From Leptospira inadai serovar Lyme str. 10 (lineage in GTDB: Bacteria; Spirochaetota; Leptospiria; Leptospirales; Leptospiraceae), in contig NZ_AHMM02000025.1 of NCBI RefSeq assembly GCF_000243675.2, positions 1 to 64,000 of the forward strand: a stretch of 64,000 bases of DNA, in the 5' to 3' direction. Made by a program: the position numbers and the translations under genes. Shown here piece after piece: positions 54,463-63,950 of this stretch; position 1 is the stretch's first letter; each line of letters begins with the position of its first letter. The notes beneath the pieces were generated by a model. It ran no database searches. It saw nothing but the letters and a program-made list of their open reading frames with translations, and was not told where the DNA came from.

Positions 54463-55728
54463 TCATTGCAAGACTTGAATTAGGATCTCTTTTAAAGCTG
54501 GGGAAGTCATAATTTGGTAATGAGATAAACCGGTTAGTTTCCAAACTCTAGTCTCAGGGTTGGGCTTCTTCCGATAGACTCTCTCCGACAAATAAACCAA
54601 GCTAGGCTTCTCGACGATACCGTCTCCGATCCAGTCGGACCAATTGCCTTCTTCCCCGGTAACTAAGCTATATACCTGAGTTGCATTCACGTCATCCAGT
54701 TCGTTAAAGTACAGTTCCTGTTTGTATCTTGAAATCTGATTCGGTTCTTTCCAGTCCTGCTCCCGGATAATTCCATGCGATAAATCTTTCATGGCATCGC
54801 TTCTTTGGTTTCCGATAAATCCGATCAGATTTACCGGAAATATCGGCAAGGATTCCGCCCCTAGACCCAGCCAAAAGCCGATCTTTTCAATATAAGATCC
54901 GCCATCCGGAGAGCTGATCAATAAGGCGTGTCGAATCCGATTCGATAAGAGAAAACCCTTCTGCCCGGCCAAGAATAATGCGCTTCTGAAAACGAGCCCC
55001 CCCTGACTGAAGGAAATAAAATCGAGCTTTCGATCCGCGAATTCCGGAAACGATAGTAGCTCTTCGACTAACGCCAGCAAGGCGGTTCCATTTTCGGAAA
55101 TATGAGCGCCGGGATTAAAACGTACGTAAATAGGATAATATCCTTCCCGAACCATAACCGCAGATGGAGTGACCTCCCCTTTCGCATTCCACAATCCTTC
55201 GTCGCAGAATAACCCCGGAACACAGATTATGACGTTCTGCAATCCCGACTTTTTCCAATCTTGAACCACTTCGTGAGCGCCGACATCCAAACCATTTAGC
55301 CGAAACGAAGGGCGGATCAAAGAGGTTGCCAGAAAATCGGCAAACGAATCTCCCACGATACTGGAGATCGGAATATTTTCGAACAAGGTCTTCTTAACGA
55401 CGGAATCGGCCGCATCCAAGGATTCCAAGGCCTTTTGCATCGCAGTCGCGGTGGATTCCAGCGCTCTCGTAAGACCCTCTTCGGTCTTTTCGGCAGCTTG
55501 CTGCAGCGATGTCCCGGTCCTTTTCAAAAACGAAGCGAGCTCGGAATTTTCGATCAAAGGCGCGCCGGAAATCTCAGCCAAACGACCGGAAGTCCATTCG
55601 AAAGATCTAGCTAGAATGGAACGCACTCCTTCTAACGTTCCGACGGAAACGTCTTTGGCTATGTGAACGGCCTTTTTACTGAGCTGGAAACTGGGACTTG
55701 TTGGTTTGTATAAATCGTCTGCCGGCAT
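54463..55728 (-). CDS. Alpha/beta-hydrolase (esterase/lipase-like)
   Basis: 421 residues. The first 150 residues are helical and amphipathic with repeated ALEST-type segments. The hydrolase fold follows: IICVPGLFCDEGLWNAKG, nucleophile Ser in FISFSQGGLVF (GxSxG-like, with Phe replacing the first Gly), LISSPDGGSY, and a late His in TGLSHYQIMTSP. An SFSQGG elbow matches esterases acting on membrane-linked substrates, but the substrate is unknown. No signal peptide is clear. No operon partner. Confidence 0.7.
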   Translation of the reverse strand: MPADDLYKPTSPSFQLSKKAVHIAKDVSVGTLEGVRSILARSFEWTSGRLAEISGAPLIENSELASFLKRTGTSLQQAAEKTEEGLTRALESTATAMQKALESLDAADSVVKKTLFENIPISSIVGDSFADFLATSLIRPSFRLNGLDVGAHEVVQDWKKSGLQNVIICVPGLFCDEGLWNAKGEVTPSAVMVREGYYPIYVRFNPGAHISENGTALLALVEELLSFPEFADRKLDFISFSQGGLVFRSALFLAGQKGFLLSNRIRHALLISSPDGGSYIEKIGFWLGLGAESLPIFPVNLIGFIGNQRSDAMKDLSHGIIREQDWKEPNQISRYKQELYFNELDDVNATQVYSLVTGEEGNWSDWIGDGIVEKPSLVYLSERVYRKKPNPETRVWKLTGLSHYQIMTSPALKEILIQVLQ

Positions 55729-55792
55729 ACTTTTTCCGTCCGGTAATTAGATACAGAATCCAAGCAAAGATCCATTATAATTTTGCGAGAAT

Positions 55793-56929
55793 TTAGGAGG
55801 ATACGGGCAAATCCAAAAAGAATCTCGTGTATTCGCCGGGAACGCTTTCAAACGAAAGATACCCTCCATGTTCTTTTACGATGCTTAAACTAACGGATAA
55901 TCCCAGGCCCGTTCCTTTGTCGGCGTCCTTGGTCGTAAAAAAAGTATTAAAAACGGACCTGCCGAGTTCGGGGGGAATACCTAAACCGGTATCTTCGACA
56001 GTGATCCTAACCAAGGGCTTATTCCCGAGATCGACCATTTTGACCGACAAAGTCACTCTCTTATCTTCATAGTATTCTTCCTTACGCTGATTCAAGGAAT
56101 CCACCGAATTATTCACAAGGTTCAGAAGCACTTGTAGAATCTGACCCTCTTTGCATACGACGGGAAAAACCTCCTCGGAGATATCCAAGTTCAAGGTGAT
56201 GCTGCTCATTTTAATTCGCTGCTCGACGATGGATTGCATTTTAATCAGAGTATTCCTTATGTCGATTTTTTCGTACTGGCTTTTTTCCTTGCGGGCAAAT
56301 CGAAGCAAGTCCTTGACCATCACCGAAATCCGTTCCGCTTCATTATGAATCTTCGAAGCGATTCGTTTGACTTTTTCCGGGTCGTTTTCTCCGGATTCCA
56401 GAAGTTTAGAATATTCTATAATTGTCATAATTGGATTATTTATTTCATGGGCCATTGCCCCGGCGAGAAAGCCCATGGCTTCGAGTTTCTGGCTTTGACG
56501 CAGCTGCTCTTCTATATCGTATTTATCCTTCTCCGCCTGAAGCCGAGCTTTGCATTCGTCCCGTTCTCTCAGAGCCCTACGAAACGCAGGCACTAGTTTT
56601 ACGAGACGATCTTTCAATACGTAATCCGTCGCTCCCCTTGTAAGGGTTTGGATAGCTGCCTCCTCGCCGTATGTCCCCGAAACGAATATAAAAGGCGTCG
56701 TAGGACAGGATTCCTTGGCGAGAGACAAGGCGGATAGACCGTCAAAATCAGGAAGAGAAAAATCCGAAAAAATAAAATCGGGTTTCTCTTCGAAGATCGC
56801 CCTTAAATACGTCTCTCTATCCTGAACGTGCACCGAAACATATTCTATTCCGCCTTTTTTCAGCTCTCGTTGAATGAGCTCTAAGTCCGTGGGAGAGTCT
56901 TCTAAAAATAAAAATTTCAATGGCTTCAT
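55793..56929 (-). CDS. Receiver-histidine kinase hybrid
   Basis: 378 residues. Receiver domain 1-125 with LFLEDSPTDLEL, phosphoacceptor Asp in FIFSDFSLPDFDG, FVSGTYGEEA and VLKDRLVK. A short coiled-coil linker precedes HisKA with the phosphorylatable His in AMAHEINNPIM and the HATPase domain (N in LLNLVNNSVDSL, G-loops in EDTGLGIPPELG and KGTGLGLSVS). Soluble. It lies 1 bp after the response-regulator fusion gene, in one operon. Typical of the receiver-first kinases paired with Rcp1-like regulators. Confidence 0.9.
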   Translation of the reverse strand: MKPLKFLFLEDSPTDLELIQRELKKGGIEYVSVHVQDRETYLRAIFEEKPDFIFSDFSLPDFDGLSALSLAKESCPTTPFIFVSGTYGEEAAIQTLTRGATDYVLKDRLVKLVPAFRRALRERDECKARLQAEKDKYDIEEQLRQSQKLEAMGFLAGAMAHEINNPIMTIIEYSKLLESGENDPEKVKRIASKIHNEAERISVMVKDLLRFARKEKSQYEKIDIRNTLIKMQSIVEQRIKMSSITLNLDISEEVFPVVCKEGQILQVLLNLVNNSVDSLNQRKEEYYEDKRVTLSVKMVDLGNKPLVRITVEDTGLGIPPELGRSVFNTFFTTKDADKGTGLGLSVSLSIVKEHGGYLSFESVPGEYTRFFLDLPVSS

Positions 56930-56930
56930 G

Positions 56931-57284
56931 TTAAGGGACCGATTTATTTAATATGCACCAATATTGTCCTATTTCCGCAACGGTGATCGCAAGCTTTTCG
57001 AATTCAACCGGCTTAACCATATAACTATTTACGTCTAATTTATAACTTTCTACTATATCCCGTTCTTCGGACGAGGATGTAAGCATTACCACGGGAATCA
57101 TTTTTAAACTATCGTCGCCCTTCACGGTTCGGAGCACTTCCAGTCCTTCGACTTTAGGCATTTTCAAATCTAATAATACGAACAACGGGAATTCGGTTGC
57201 GATTCGCGCGCCGAACGCAACGATCAGCAAGGCAGCTAAAGAAAAACCGATGATTAACTTTCTCGAATAAGCTGTATCAAACAT
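56931..57284 (-). pseudogene. Response regulator fused by deletion to a sensor-kinase N-terminus
   Basis: 117 residues from ATG 57284 (longer frame begins with TTG at 57332). From residue 31 on it is an Rcp1-type receiver: VLLDLKMPKVEGLEVL with the phosphoacceptor Asp, MLTSSSEERD, NSYMVKPVEFEKL and IGQYWCILN. The first beta strand with the acidic pair is absent. In its place stands MFDTAYSRKLIIGFSLAALL, a membrane segment like those at the N-terminus of CHASE3-type sensor kinases. The missing metal site means it should not be phosphorylated normally. An in-frame deletion of most of a kinase gene and the start of the regulator is the simplest explanation. Confidence 0.6.
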
Positions 57285-57451
57285 ACATAATTGAGTAACG
57301 AAGTATCTTACCTGAGAAGCTTCAATATTCAATCATATTCTTCAAAACTCGTTAGAATCGATGTTTTTTGCGACGAGAACGGTCAAAATAACAATCTTGA
57401 CTCGGATCGAGTATAGAGAAGCCTAATATTCTTCATAGCTTTTATCGGTTT

Positions 57452-57489
57452 GTAGTCAATAATTATGTGACTACACGAAAGATCTTTCG
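57452..57489. promoter_or_regulatory. Paired palindromes between signalling genes
   Basis: GTAGTCA (57452-57458) and TGACTAC (57468-57474) form a spaced inverted repeat, and directly after it CGAAAGATCTTTCG (57476-57489) is a perfect 14-bp palindrome. They lie upstream of the regulator fusion gene and downstream of the large phosphatase gene. Could be operators or a terminator. Confidence 0.45.
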
Positions 57490-57569
57490 AAACTCTAATG
57501 CGACATAGGAATAATCCGTTTCATTCCTATCGAGGTGGCCAAATCGGACCGTAGTACATTCCTAAAGCA

Positions 57570-60500
57570 TTAACTTTCTAGATCTTCCACTTTATGTTTT
57601 CCCGATAAACCGTTTAGCACATCTCTGATTCTTAATATGATTTCGCTTTCCGGGTCCAAAATTTGCGCTGCGACAATCATTTTTACTGCCCTTTCATAGT
57701 TTTTAAGGGCAATATAGGTTTGGGCCAAATTGATTAAATTTTTAAGATGTTCCGGTTCTCTTAGATATAATCTCTCCCCGAAATCCTGAGCTTTTCCCAA
57801 ATCCCCGGCCTTTCTAGCGGCAAAGGATGCAACATACAGTATTTCCTTATCGACCGGTTTTATATTTAGATAATCTTCCGCGTAAATGACCGCTTTCGGA
57901 TAATTCTTCATTTTTATAAACAATCGCACGAAATTCTTTTTTACTTCGGGAATGCGACTATCGATCATTTCCGCTTCTTCTAAAAAGGATAACGCTTCCT
58001 TTATATCCTTATTATTGGCCCTTTCCCTTGCCTGTCGTAAAAATTCCAGAACCTTCTCTCGCCGATCTTTTTCATCATCTTTACTATTCCGATCGTCTTC
58101 CTTAAACGATAACCGAATCATCGACAGATCGTCCGTTAATACTCCGTGTGAAGTGATTGCATGATAGATGGATTTGAGATCCCCTTTTCCCTTTTCAACT
58201 TTCCTAAGAAATAGCAATTCGTCGTCGTTGATGATTCTTGACCCGTCCTGTTCGGTGCCGATAAGAAGATCGTCCCTACCGTCCGAACCGGCGATAATTA
58301 CGTCTCCCGGTTCCAGTTGGAAAGTCTTCACATATATTCGGCCGTCGAGCCCGGTGGTACCCAATTTTCTAAACATCAAATCATCTTCGATAAAACTCGC
58401 AATACCGTCCCGGTATAGTACGGTCCATGGATGTTCCGCATTAATATAATATAATACACCGGACTCGTCGTCGATGAGTCCTAATACCGTGGATACCAGC
58501 ATGGACCCGTCAAAACTTTCGAACACCTTATGCAATTCCGTAAATGCGTTCTTCAACCAACGTTCCGGAGATTGCTCCCTCATAGAAGCCGCCATCCTAG
58601 TTCTTTCTATGATCGACTCGCAAACCGCACCCAAAACGAGAGCGCCCCCGGCTCCTTGCATGGATTTTCCCATCGCGTCGGCATTTAAAAAAATCGTGTA
58701 GGATCGATCGCGCAATCGAATATGATTCGAGATATTCAAATCTCCGCCTATTTCATCTTCGAATCGTCTAAATGTGAATTTTTTCTTTTGCTCAACGAAG
58801 AAATCCACTCTCACATTCTCGGAAACCGCCTTATTCGATCCGAGAGGTTTGATCAAAAGGGACGTTAAGAAGTAATCTCCGTCCTGTTGCTGCTTTAATT
58901 CACGCACCTCTCCCAAGGTTTGTTCCAATTCGCTAGTCCGCTCCTTCACTTTTTCTTCCAATTCATCCGCGTATTGTTCCAAGCGTTTTCTACCCGCTTG
59001 AATGCTTCTAGCCATTCGATTGAACGATCTGGCCATAAAGCCGATTTCGTCCTCCACTCGGGGAGCCAGCCGATAATTTAAGTTTCCTGAATTAACTTCC
59101 CTAAGACCCGTCACGATCTCGTCCAATGGCAGAACGAGCGCATTCCGGAAGAAAAACTGAAATCCGACAACGACTACAAGTACCATTCCTACTAGCGAAA
59201 TCACTAAAACCGTCGCAGGCTTGTTTTGGAACTCCCTATAATCCCGATAGTCGTAGCCTACCTCGTAGATCTTGCCGTTTCTTGGATTCGAGAAATAGTA
59301 GGCCAGATAAAATTGTGGCTTAGGATCTTCCGGTTTGAATAAACGAGTTCCTCGGTAAACTCGTTTACCCTCCTCATAAATCGGAGAGAGAAGCGACAAT
59401 ACGATTTTAGAAATTTCCGCTTCACTCTTCCCTTCCTTTATCGCCGCCAAGGCCTTGTCGCGCACTACCGTTAGTGTTTCCGAAACCCCGATCGTTTCGG
59501 AGGAAAATAATTTTCGGATCGAATGAGAGTCTCTGCGATCCGCAAGATGCGAAAATTTACTTCTTATGATATTCAGTTTCCCGTTCGTGACGTGAAAATA
59601 GGTCGCGATATCGGCATCGGAAACATCTTGCTTCGATTTTAGAAATGCACGTAATCCTTCGGCATATGCGAAAAATTCTCGTGGGGATGATTTTAATACG
59701 GAATCGATTCGAACGGATCTTTCCAAAGAGGAACCCGGGCCGACGCTTATCAACCGATTTCGAATTCCGAAAAATTTGGTCTCAAGGTTATCCTCCGAGT
59801 TAAATCGGGGATCCTTCGATCCTTTTTCAATTTCGAATTTTTCGGAATCGGGATCGAAGGAAAGAATATACGCCAGTCCCTGAGGAGATCGGTTATTCAT
59901 CACCGCTAAAACGGTATCTTTATTTTTACTCTCGTCGTATGTTTCTTCGTATCCTTCTAAAATGGAATAACCGAGCAACAGATAACAGACGGCGAAAGTA
60001 GCTAAAGAAATTCCTACGATCCTGCTCAAAATCGTGGTTCGTTCCTTAGTGGCGTTTACGTACACGATAAGGATCAAGAACATTCCGATTACCATGCCCG
60101 CATCGAAGGATTGTTGATAAGCGGCTCTCGAAACGGAACCGTCACGGCTCATCGCGTTCAATATTCCCGGTACGACCGTGATTACGATATAACCTAACAG
60201 AATGTATATTACCGATCGCCTTTCCTTCCCTTTTTCGACGACGGCTTTCCAGAGAGCGATCACTAGGTAGGAGACATCGTAAAACAGGATGATGATCGAA
60301 AAATATTTATAAAACCCGTGTGTTTCAAAATCCCAGTAATGACTCCCCGCAACGAAAGTGCGAGAGGCTCCCAGCGATATCGTGACATACCAAGCGGTTA
60401 CGGCTAATACGCCCAAATGAAGTAATGCATAAAAGCTTAAACCTATTTTCAATCCCCTGGATCGGGGCGCAGGAAAATAGATAAAGAAGGCGACAAGTTG

Positions 60501-60743
60501 GGTAAAACTGAGTAAGGGACCGGCGACGACAATCCATCGATGAAAAATCGTGCTTTCGTCATAGGAAATAAAACCCCAAATATAACCTATGTGATGAAAA
60601 AACGAGGATAGGCAGCATAGGCCTAGATGAAAAGCCGCTCTGCTTCCGTCCTTAATCGTAAGAAAGAAAAAGGCTACGTACAAACAGAAGAAGGCCGCTA
60701 GAATGGAACCGAAGGCATAAAAGTTTAAAAAAATAGAATTCAT
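57570..60743 (-). CDS. 7TM-HAMP-PP2C phosphatase with TPR tail
   Basis: 1057 residues from ATG 60743 (a TTG at 60764 is less likely). Seven hydrophobic segments (about 5-235), then an eighth segment, a large external domain (about 265-515), a ninth helix (520-542), HAMP (545-600) and coiled coil. The SpoIIE-type PP2C domain (about 640-880) has metal Asp in LNADAMGKSMQG, GSDGRDDL and LTDDLSMIRL. A TPR array follows (about 900-1040: VRLFIKMKNYPKAV, AARKAGDLGKAQ, AQTYIALKNYERAV). Probably senses an envelope or extracytoplasmic signal and dephosphorylates an anti-sigma antagonist; the partner is unknown. Confidence 0.85.
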   Translation of the reverse strand: MNSIFLNFYAFGSILAAFFCLYVAFFFLTIKDGSRAAFHLGLCCLSSFFHHIGYIWGFISYDESTIFHRWIVVAGPLLSFTQLVAFFIYFPAPRSRGLKIGLSFYALLHLGVLAVTAWYVTISLGASRTFVAGSHYWDFETHGFYKYFSIIILFYDVSYLVIALWKAVVEKGKERRSVIYILLGYIVITVVPGILNAMSRDGSVSRAAYQQSFDAGMVIGMFLILIVYVNATKERTTILSRIVGISLATFAVCYLLLGYSILEGYEETYDESKNKDTVLAVMNNRSPQGLAYILSFDPDSEKFEIEKGSKDPRFNSEDNLETKFFGIRNRLISVGPGSSLERSVRIDSVLKSSPREFFAYAEGLRAFLKSKQDVSDADIATYFHVTNGKLNIIRSKFSHLADRRDSHSIRKLFSSETIGVSETLTVVRDKALAAIKEGKSEAEISKIVLSLLSPIYEEGKRVYRGTRLFKPEDPKPQFYLAYYFSNPRNGKIYEVGYDYRDYREFQNKPATVLVISLVGMVLVVVVGFQFFFRNALVLPLDEIVTGLREVNSGNLNYRLAPRVEDEIGFMARSFNRMARSIQAGRKRLEQYADELEEKVKERTSELEQTLGEVRELKQQQDGDYFLTSLLIKPLGSNKAVSENVRVDFFVEQKKKFTFRRFEDEIGGDLNISNHIRLRDRSYTIFLNADAMGKSMQGAGGALVLGAVCESIIERTRMAASMREQSPERWLKNAFTELHKVFESFDGSMLVSTVLGLIDDESGVLYYINAEHPWTVLYRDGIASFIEDDLMFRKLGTTGLDGRIYVKTFQLEPGDVIIAGSDGRDDLLIGTEQDGSRIINDDELLFLRKVEKGKGDLKSIYHAITSHGVLTDDLSMIRLSFKEDDRNSKDDEKDRREKVLEFLRQARERANNKDIKEALSFLEEAEMIDSRIPEVKKNFVRLFIKMKNYPKAVIYAEDYLNIKPVDKEILYVASFAARKAGDLGKAQDFGERLYLREPEHLKNLINLAQTYIALKNYERAVKMIVAAQILDPESEIILRIRDVLNGLSGKHKVEDLES

Positions 60744-61088
60744 TCTTACGAGATGCTCAGCCAATTAGATGAAAAAATTCGCCCGGAAAAATCAGATAAT
60801 GGAATCGAATTTTCGATTAAAGAATAATTTGTTTCCATCGGATTCGATTATCGACTCGGCGGGCATAAAATGCGATTCGTTTAGCATAATTCGCAAAATT
60901 TATTCTAAAGCCGGTTATGAACTATCTTTAATCCTAAACGCACAAAAGAGGTGAAGAAACTCCAATATAAGTGAAAAACAAGTGCTTAAGGCAAATTCCG
61001 GACGGGATTTTTTGGTTCCTAAATAGTACCAATGAAGTTGACCTATTGAATTCGCCCGCAAAACTGTCGATGACTCGACTTCATCCCG
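60744..61088. other. Intergenic region between divergent genes
   Basis: 345 bp, A/T-rich, expected to hold the promoters of the phosphatase (-) and of the acyltransferase (+). Two short plus-strand frames (60769-60954 and 60971-61159) lack family features and are not called. No clear -35/-10 pair could be fixed. Confidence 0.35.
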
Positions 61089-62621
61089 ATGCTTTTCAAC
61101 ACATTCGTATTTTTACTCTTTTTTCTAGTCGTTTATGCAATCTTTTTGGTCTTAGGTAATTTTGCCAAAAGATACCCTTTGGCTGCGAGAGGACAAAATC
61201 TCTGGTTACTAGCCGCGTCTTATTTTTTTTACGGCTGGTGGGACTGGATATTTCTTACTCTTATCATAGTAAGCACCTTCGTGGATTATTCCGCGGCACT
61301 CGGAATTAACGGCGCTCGGAATCAAACCCAAAAAAGGATTTTTCTTTGGTTCTCGATTCTTTCCAATTTAGGCATCCTATTCACGATGAAGTATTTCAAC
61401 TTTTTTGCGGATAGCTTCATCTACGAATGGAACGCTTTGTCGGGTCTTTTAGGATGGGGGGCTGTCGGGGGAAGTCATTCGTTATTATTGCGATCCATCG
61501 TATTACCGGTAGGAATCAGTTTTTACACTTTCCAAACCATGTCGTATACGATCGACGTGTATAGAGGTCAAATCCCCGTCGAAAAGGACTTTTTTGATTT
61601 CGCGTTATTCGTCACTTACTTCCCTCAACTTGTCGCCGGACCGATCGAACGCGCCGGAGATCTGATTCCTCAATTAAAGAAACCTAAATTTCCAAACTCT
61701 GCGATTTTATTGGAAGGGGTTTGGGATATCCTTCTCGGTTATTTTTTGAAAGTCTATGTCGCGGATAATTTAGGACCTCTCGTCGATCAGGTTTACTTTC
61801 CGAACAAAGAAGCTTACCTAGCCCACACGGACCACGCCCTGGGAATGGGTGGAGGCCAGGTTCTCTCGGCCACCTTGGGTTTTCTAATACAGATTTATTG
61901 CGACTTTGCCGGGTATTCTTTTATCGCACTGGGAGTATCCCGTTTTCTGGGAGTCCAACTGACGGTCAATTTCGAGACTCCGGAATATTCCGCGACTCCG
62001 ATAGAGTTATGGACTCGATGGCACGTAACCTTAAATCGGTGGTTTCGAGAATACGTGTATTTTCCATTAGGCGGAAGCCGCACGACCAGAACAAAACAAA
62101 TTCGTAATATACTTCTCGTATTCGGTCTTTCAGGTCTTTGGCACGGCGCCAACTGGACGTTCATCACCTGGGGGCTCTTAAACGGTATATTTACCGTAAT
62201 CTACATGAGCATTTTATGGAATTTTCCTCCGACTGCGGATGCTCCCGAAAAACCGGTTTGGATCCGAATTCCGATCGCAATCGGCAGCCGTCTGCTTACT
62301 TTCTTACTATTCGCCTTAAGTGCAGTCGGTTTTCGAGCCTACGATACGAATCATATGCTCCTACTTTATTCCCAAATTTTTTCACCGTGGAATCTCACAG
62401 ATCAAGTGAACGGAATATTATCCGTAGGCCATTATTTCTGGGAGATGCTCCGAATCGCATTGCCGCTTTTAGTTATCGATTACTTCGTTTATACACGAAA
62501 AGACAGATACTTCCTTTTAAAGAAAGGCCCGATTTTACAGGCATTGGTTTTTATTCTATTGTTCGGAACGATAATACTCAAGGGAATATTCGGAAAGGAG
62601 GTCATCTACTTTGCGTTCTAA
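61089..62621 (+). CDS. MBOAT-family O-acyltransferase (AlgI-like)
   Basis: 510 residues, about ten to eleven membrane segments. Signature blocks of the AlgI/DltB branch are present: GISFYTFQTMSYTIDVYRGQ, VTYFPQLVAGPIERAGDLIPQ, WTRWHVTLNRWFREYVYFPLGG and the catalytic-His region GLWHGANWTFITWGLLNG. It would transfer acyl groups from the cytoplasmic to the outer face for modification of a surface polysaccharide or lipid. It overlaps the SGNH gene by 11 bp. The acceptor is unknown. Confidence 0.88.
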   Translation: MLFNTFVFLLFFLVVYAIFLVLGNFAKRYPLAARGQNLWLLAASYFFYGWWDWIFLTLIIVSTFVDYSAALGINGARNQTQKRIFLWFSILSNLGILFTMKYFNFFADSFIYEWNALSGLLGWGAVGGSHSLLLRSIVLPVGISFYTFQTMSYTIDVYRGQIPVEKDFFDFALFVTYFPQLVAGPIERAGDLIPQLKKPKFPNSAILLEGVWDILLGYFLKVYVADNLGPLVDQVYFPNKEAYLAHTDHALGMGGGQVLSATLGFLIQIYCDFAGYSFIALGVSRFLGVQLTVNFETPEYSATPIELWTRWHVTLNRWFREYVYFPLGGSRTTRTKQIRNILLVFGLSGLWHGANWTFITWGLLNGIFTVIYMSILWNFPPTADAPEKPVWIRIPIAIGSRLLTFLLFALSAVGFRAYDTNHMLLLYSQIFSPWNLTDQVNGILSVGHYFWEMLRIALPLLVIDYFVYTRKDRYFLLKKGPILQALVFILLFGTIILKGIFGKEVIYFAF

Positions 62622-63882
62622 ACTCACCGGACTACTTCTCGCAATCCTTTTTTTCGTCATAGTAGAAGGAATCGTTCGCATACTTCCCAGCTACTATCTG
62701 GAAGAACCGGAAACATTCTTCGTAAACTATAAGAGAAATTCGATCGAGTCGGGCTCGGGTACGGCCGAGGTTATCATCCTGGGAGATTCCAGGAGTATGG
62801 CCTTATCCGGAAACGCCAAGGGGAAAGACGGAGAATATGCGGTGTACAACCATAGCCTTCCGGCGATGGGTCCTCGATATTATAAATTTCTTATAGAAAA
62901 ATATTTGCGGTTCGGGAACAAAAAACCGAAATTACTTTTGTTTGCCGCAAGTCATGTTCTATATTCCCAAGGATACGGATTCCCGCTTTACGACCCCTCC
63001 GGTCAAAAAACCGTTAAGAATGAAAGCATATCTATGTACGTCGATCGTAGATGGAACGAAGGTTGGCAAAACAATTTCTTTAAGCAGCCGATAATATCCA
63101 CGCTGGATCCTTTGGATCCTCAGGCCGCCGACACGTTTCTCTGGGATTTTTTCGGACAAAGATATCTCCATCAGTTCTCGTTTGCCGAGCTGGCCGGACA
63201 ATTTCAAGGCGTGGAACGGATTTTTATCCTGTCCAAGGCGGCTCCGATTCTTTACTCGACCTATAAATTCAGAAAGTCCGTACTAAACGCCTTTACGCTT
63301 TCCAATTGGAAGGCGGAGAGCGACTCTGCGGAATGGATCAAAACCTGCTCTTCCTGCGATGCGATCGAGGCCGGACAATGCTTACCGGCCGCTTCCCAGC
63401 TGCAGGACAATTTCCGGATTCAGGAATGGTTGGATACATATTACGGAAAATATAATATTTCCAATCGAATGAATCCGCTGCAAACCTTTCAATCGAGAGA
63501 ATATGTGAAACATATATTACAAAAATCGATTGATTCTCAAACTATAATCGCTCCTCACGATTATAGTTCACTTATAGAATTGATCGAATTTTGCGAAAAA
63601 GAGGGAATTCTTTTCGGATTTCTGTATATGCCCGGAATACGGGAAATGGAGGATACGAAAAATTCTAAAGCCATCTATGCGGAAGTACAAGCCTTACTAA
63701 AAGGTAGAAAGAACGCGGAATTCTTTTCATTTCCTAGCGCCGGTTATCCCAAAGAGCTTTTTGTGGATTTGATCCACTTCGATTGTAGAGGAGAGGAACG
63801 TTTAAACGGGGAATTTCACGGATTCGTACTGCCTAAAGTATACAAATTTATCGACGAGCACTCCGTACATCCATCCCTTTAG
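62611..63882 (+). CDS. SGNH/DltD-like partner of the acyltransferase
   Basis: 423 residues. One N-terminal membrane helix (8-25) anchors an external domain. IILGDSRSMALSG resembles block I of the SGNH hydrolase family with Ser in GDSRS; LLFAASHVLYSQGYG and FVDLIHFDCRGEERLNG near the end (DxxH, here DLIHF) complete the Ser-Asp-His set. This pairing with an MBOAT gene recalls AlgI-AlgJ and DltB-DltD. The start is TTG 62611, supported by a strong SD (AAAGGAGGT) about 8 nt before it. It probably loads or trims acyl groups outside the membrane. Confidence 0.72.
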   Translation: MRSKLTGLLLAILFFVIVEGIVRILPSYYLEEPETFFVNYKRNSIESGSGTAEVIILGDSRSMALSGNAKGKDGEYAVYNHSLPAMGPRYYKFLIEKYLRFGNKKPKLLLFAASHVLYSQGYGFPLYDPSGQKTVKNESISMYVDRRWNEGWQNNFFKQPIISTLDPLDPQAADTFLWDFFGQRYLHQFSFAELAGQFQGVERIFILSKAAPILYSTYKFRKSVLNAFTLSNWKAESDSAEWIKTCSSCDAIEAGQCLPAASQLQDNFRIQEWLDTYYGKYNISNRMNPLQTFQSREYVKHILQKSIDSQTIIAPHDYSSLIELIEFCEKEGILFGFLYMPGIREMEDTKNSKAIYAEVQALLKGRKNAEFFSFPSAGYPKELFVDLIHFDCRGEERLNGEFHGFVLPKVYKFIDEHSVHPSL

Positions 63883-63913
63883 GGATTTGTCAAAGAGTGC
63901 CCGATAAATAGGC

Positions 63914-63935
63914 TTGTCGTTTCGAAAATCGACAA
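63914..63935 (+). terminator. Possible hairpin after the acyltransferase operon
   Basis: TTGTCG, ten-base loop, CGACAA. Stem only 6 bp, A/T-rich flank, before the next gene. Confidence 0.3.
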
Positions 63936-63950
63936 TCATCTTCTTTGCTT

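Noticed and set aside
60769..61159. Two short plus-strand frames between the phosphatase and the acyltransferase
   Set aside because: No ribosome-binding site or family features; likely leader sequence.
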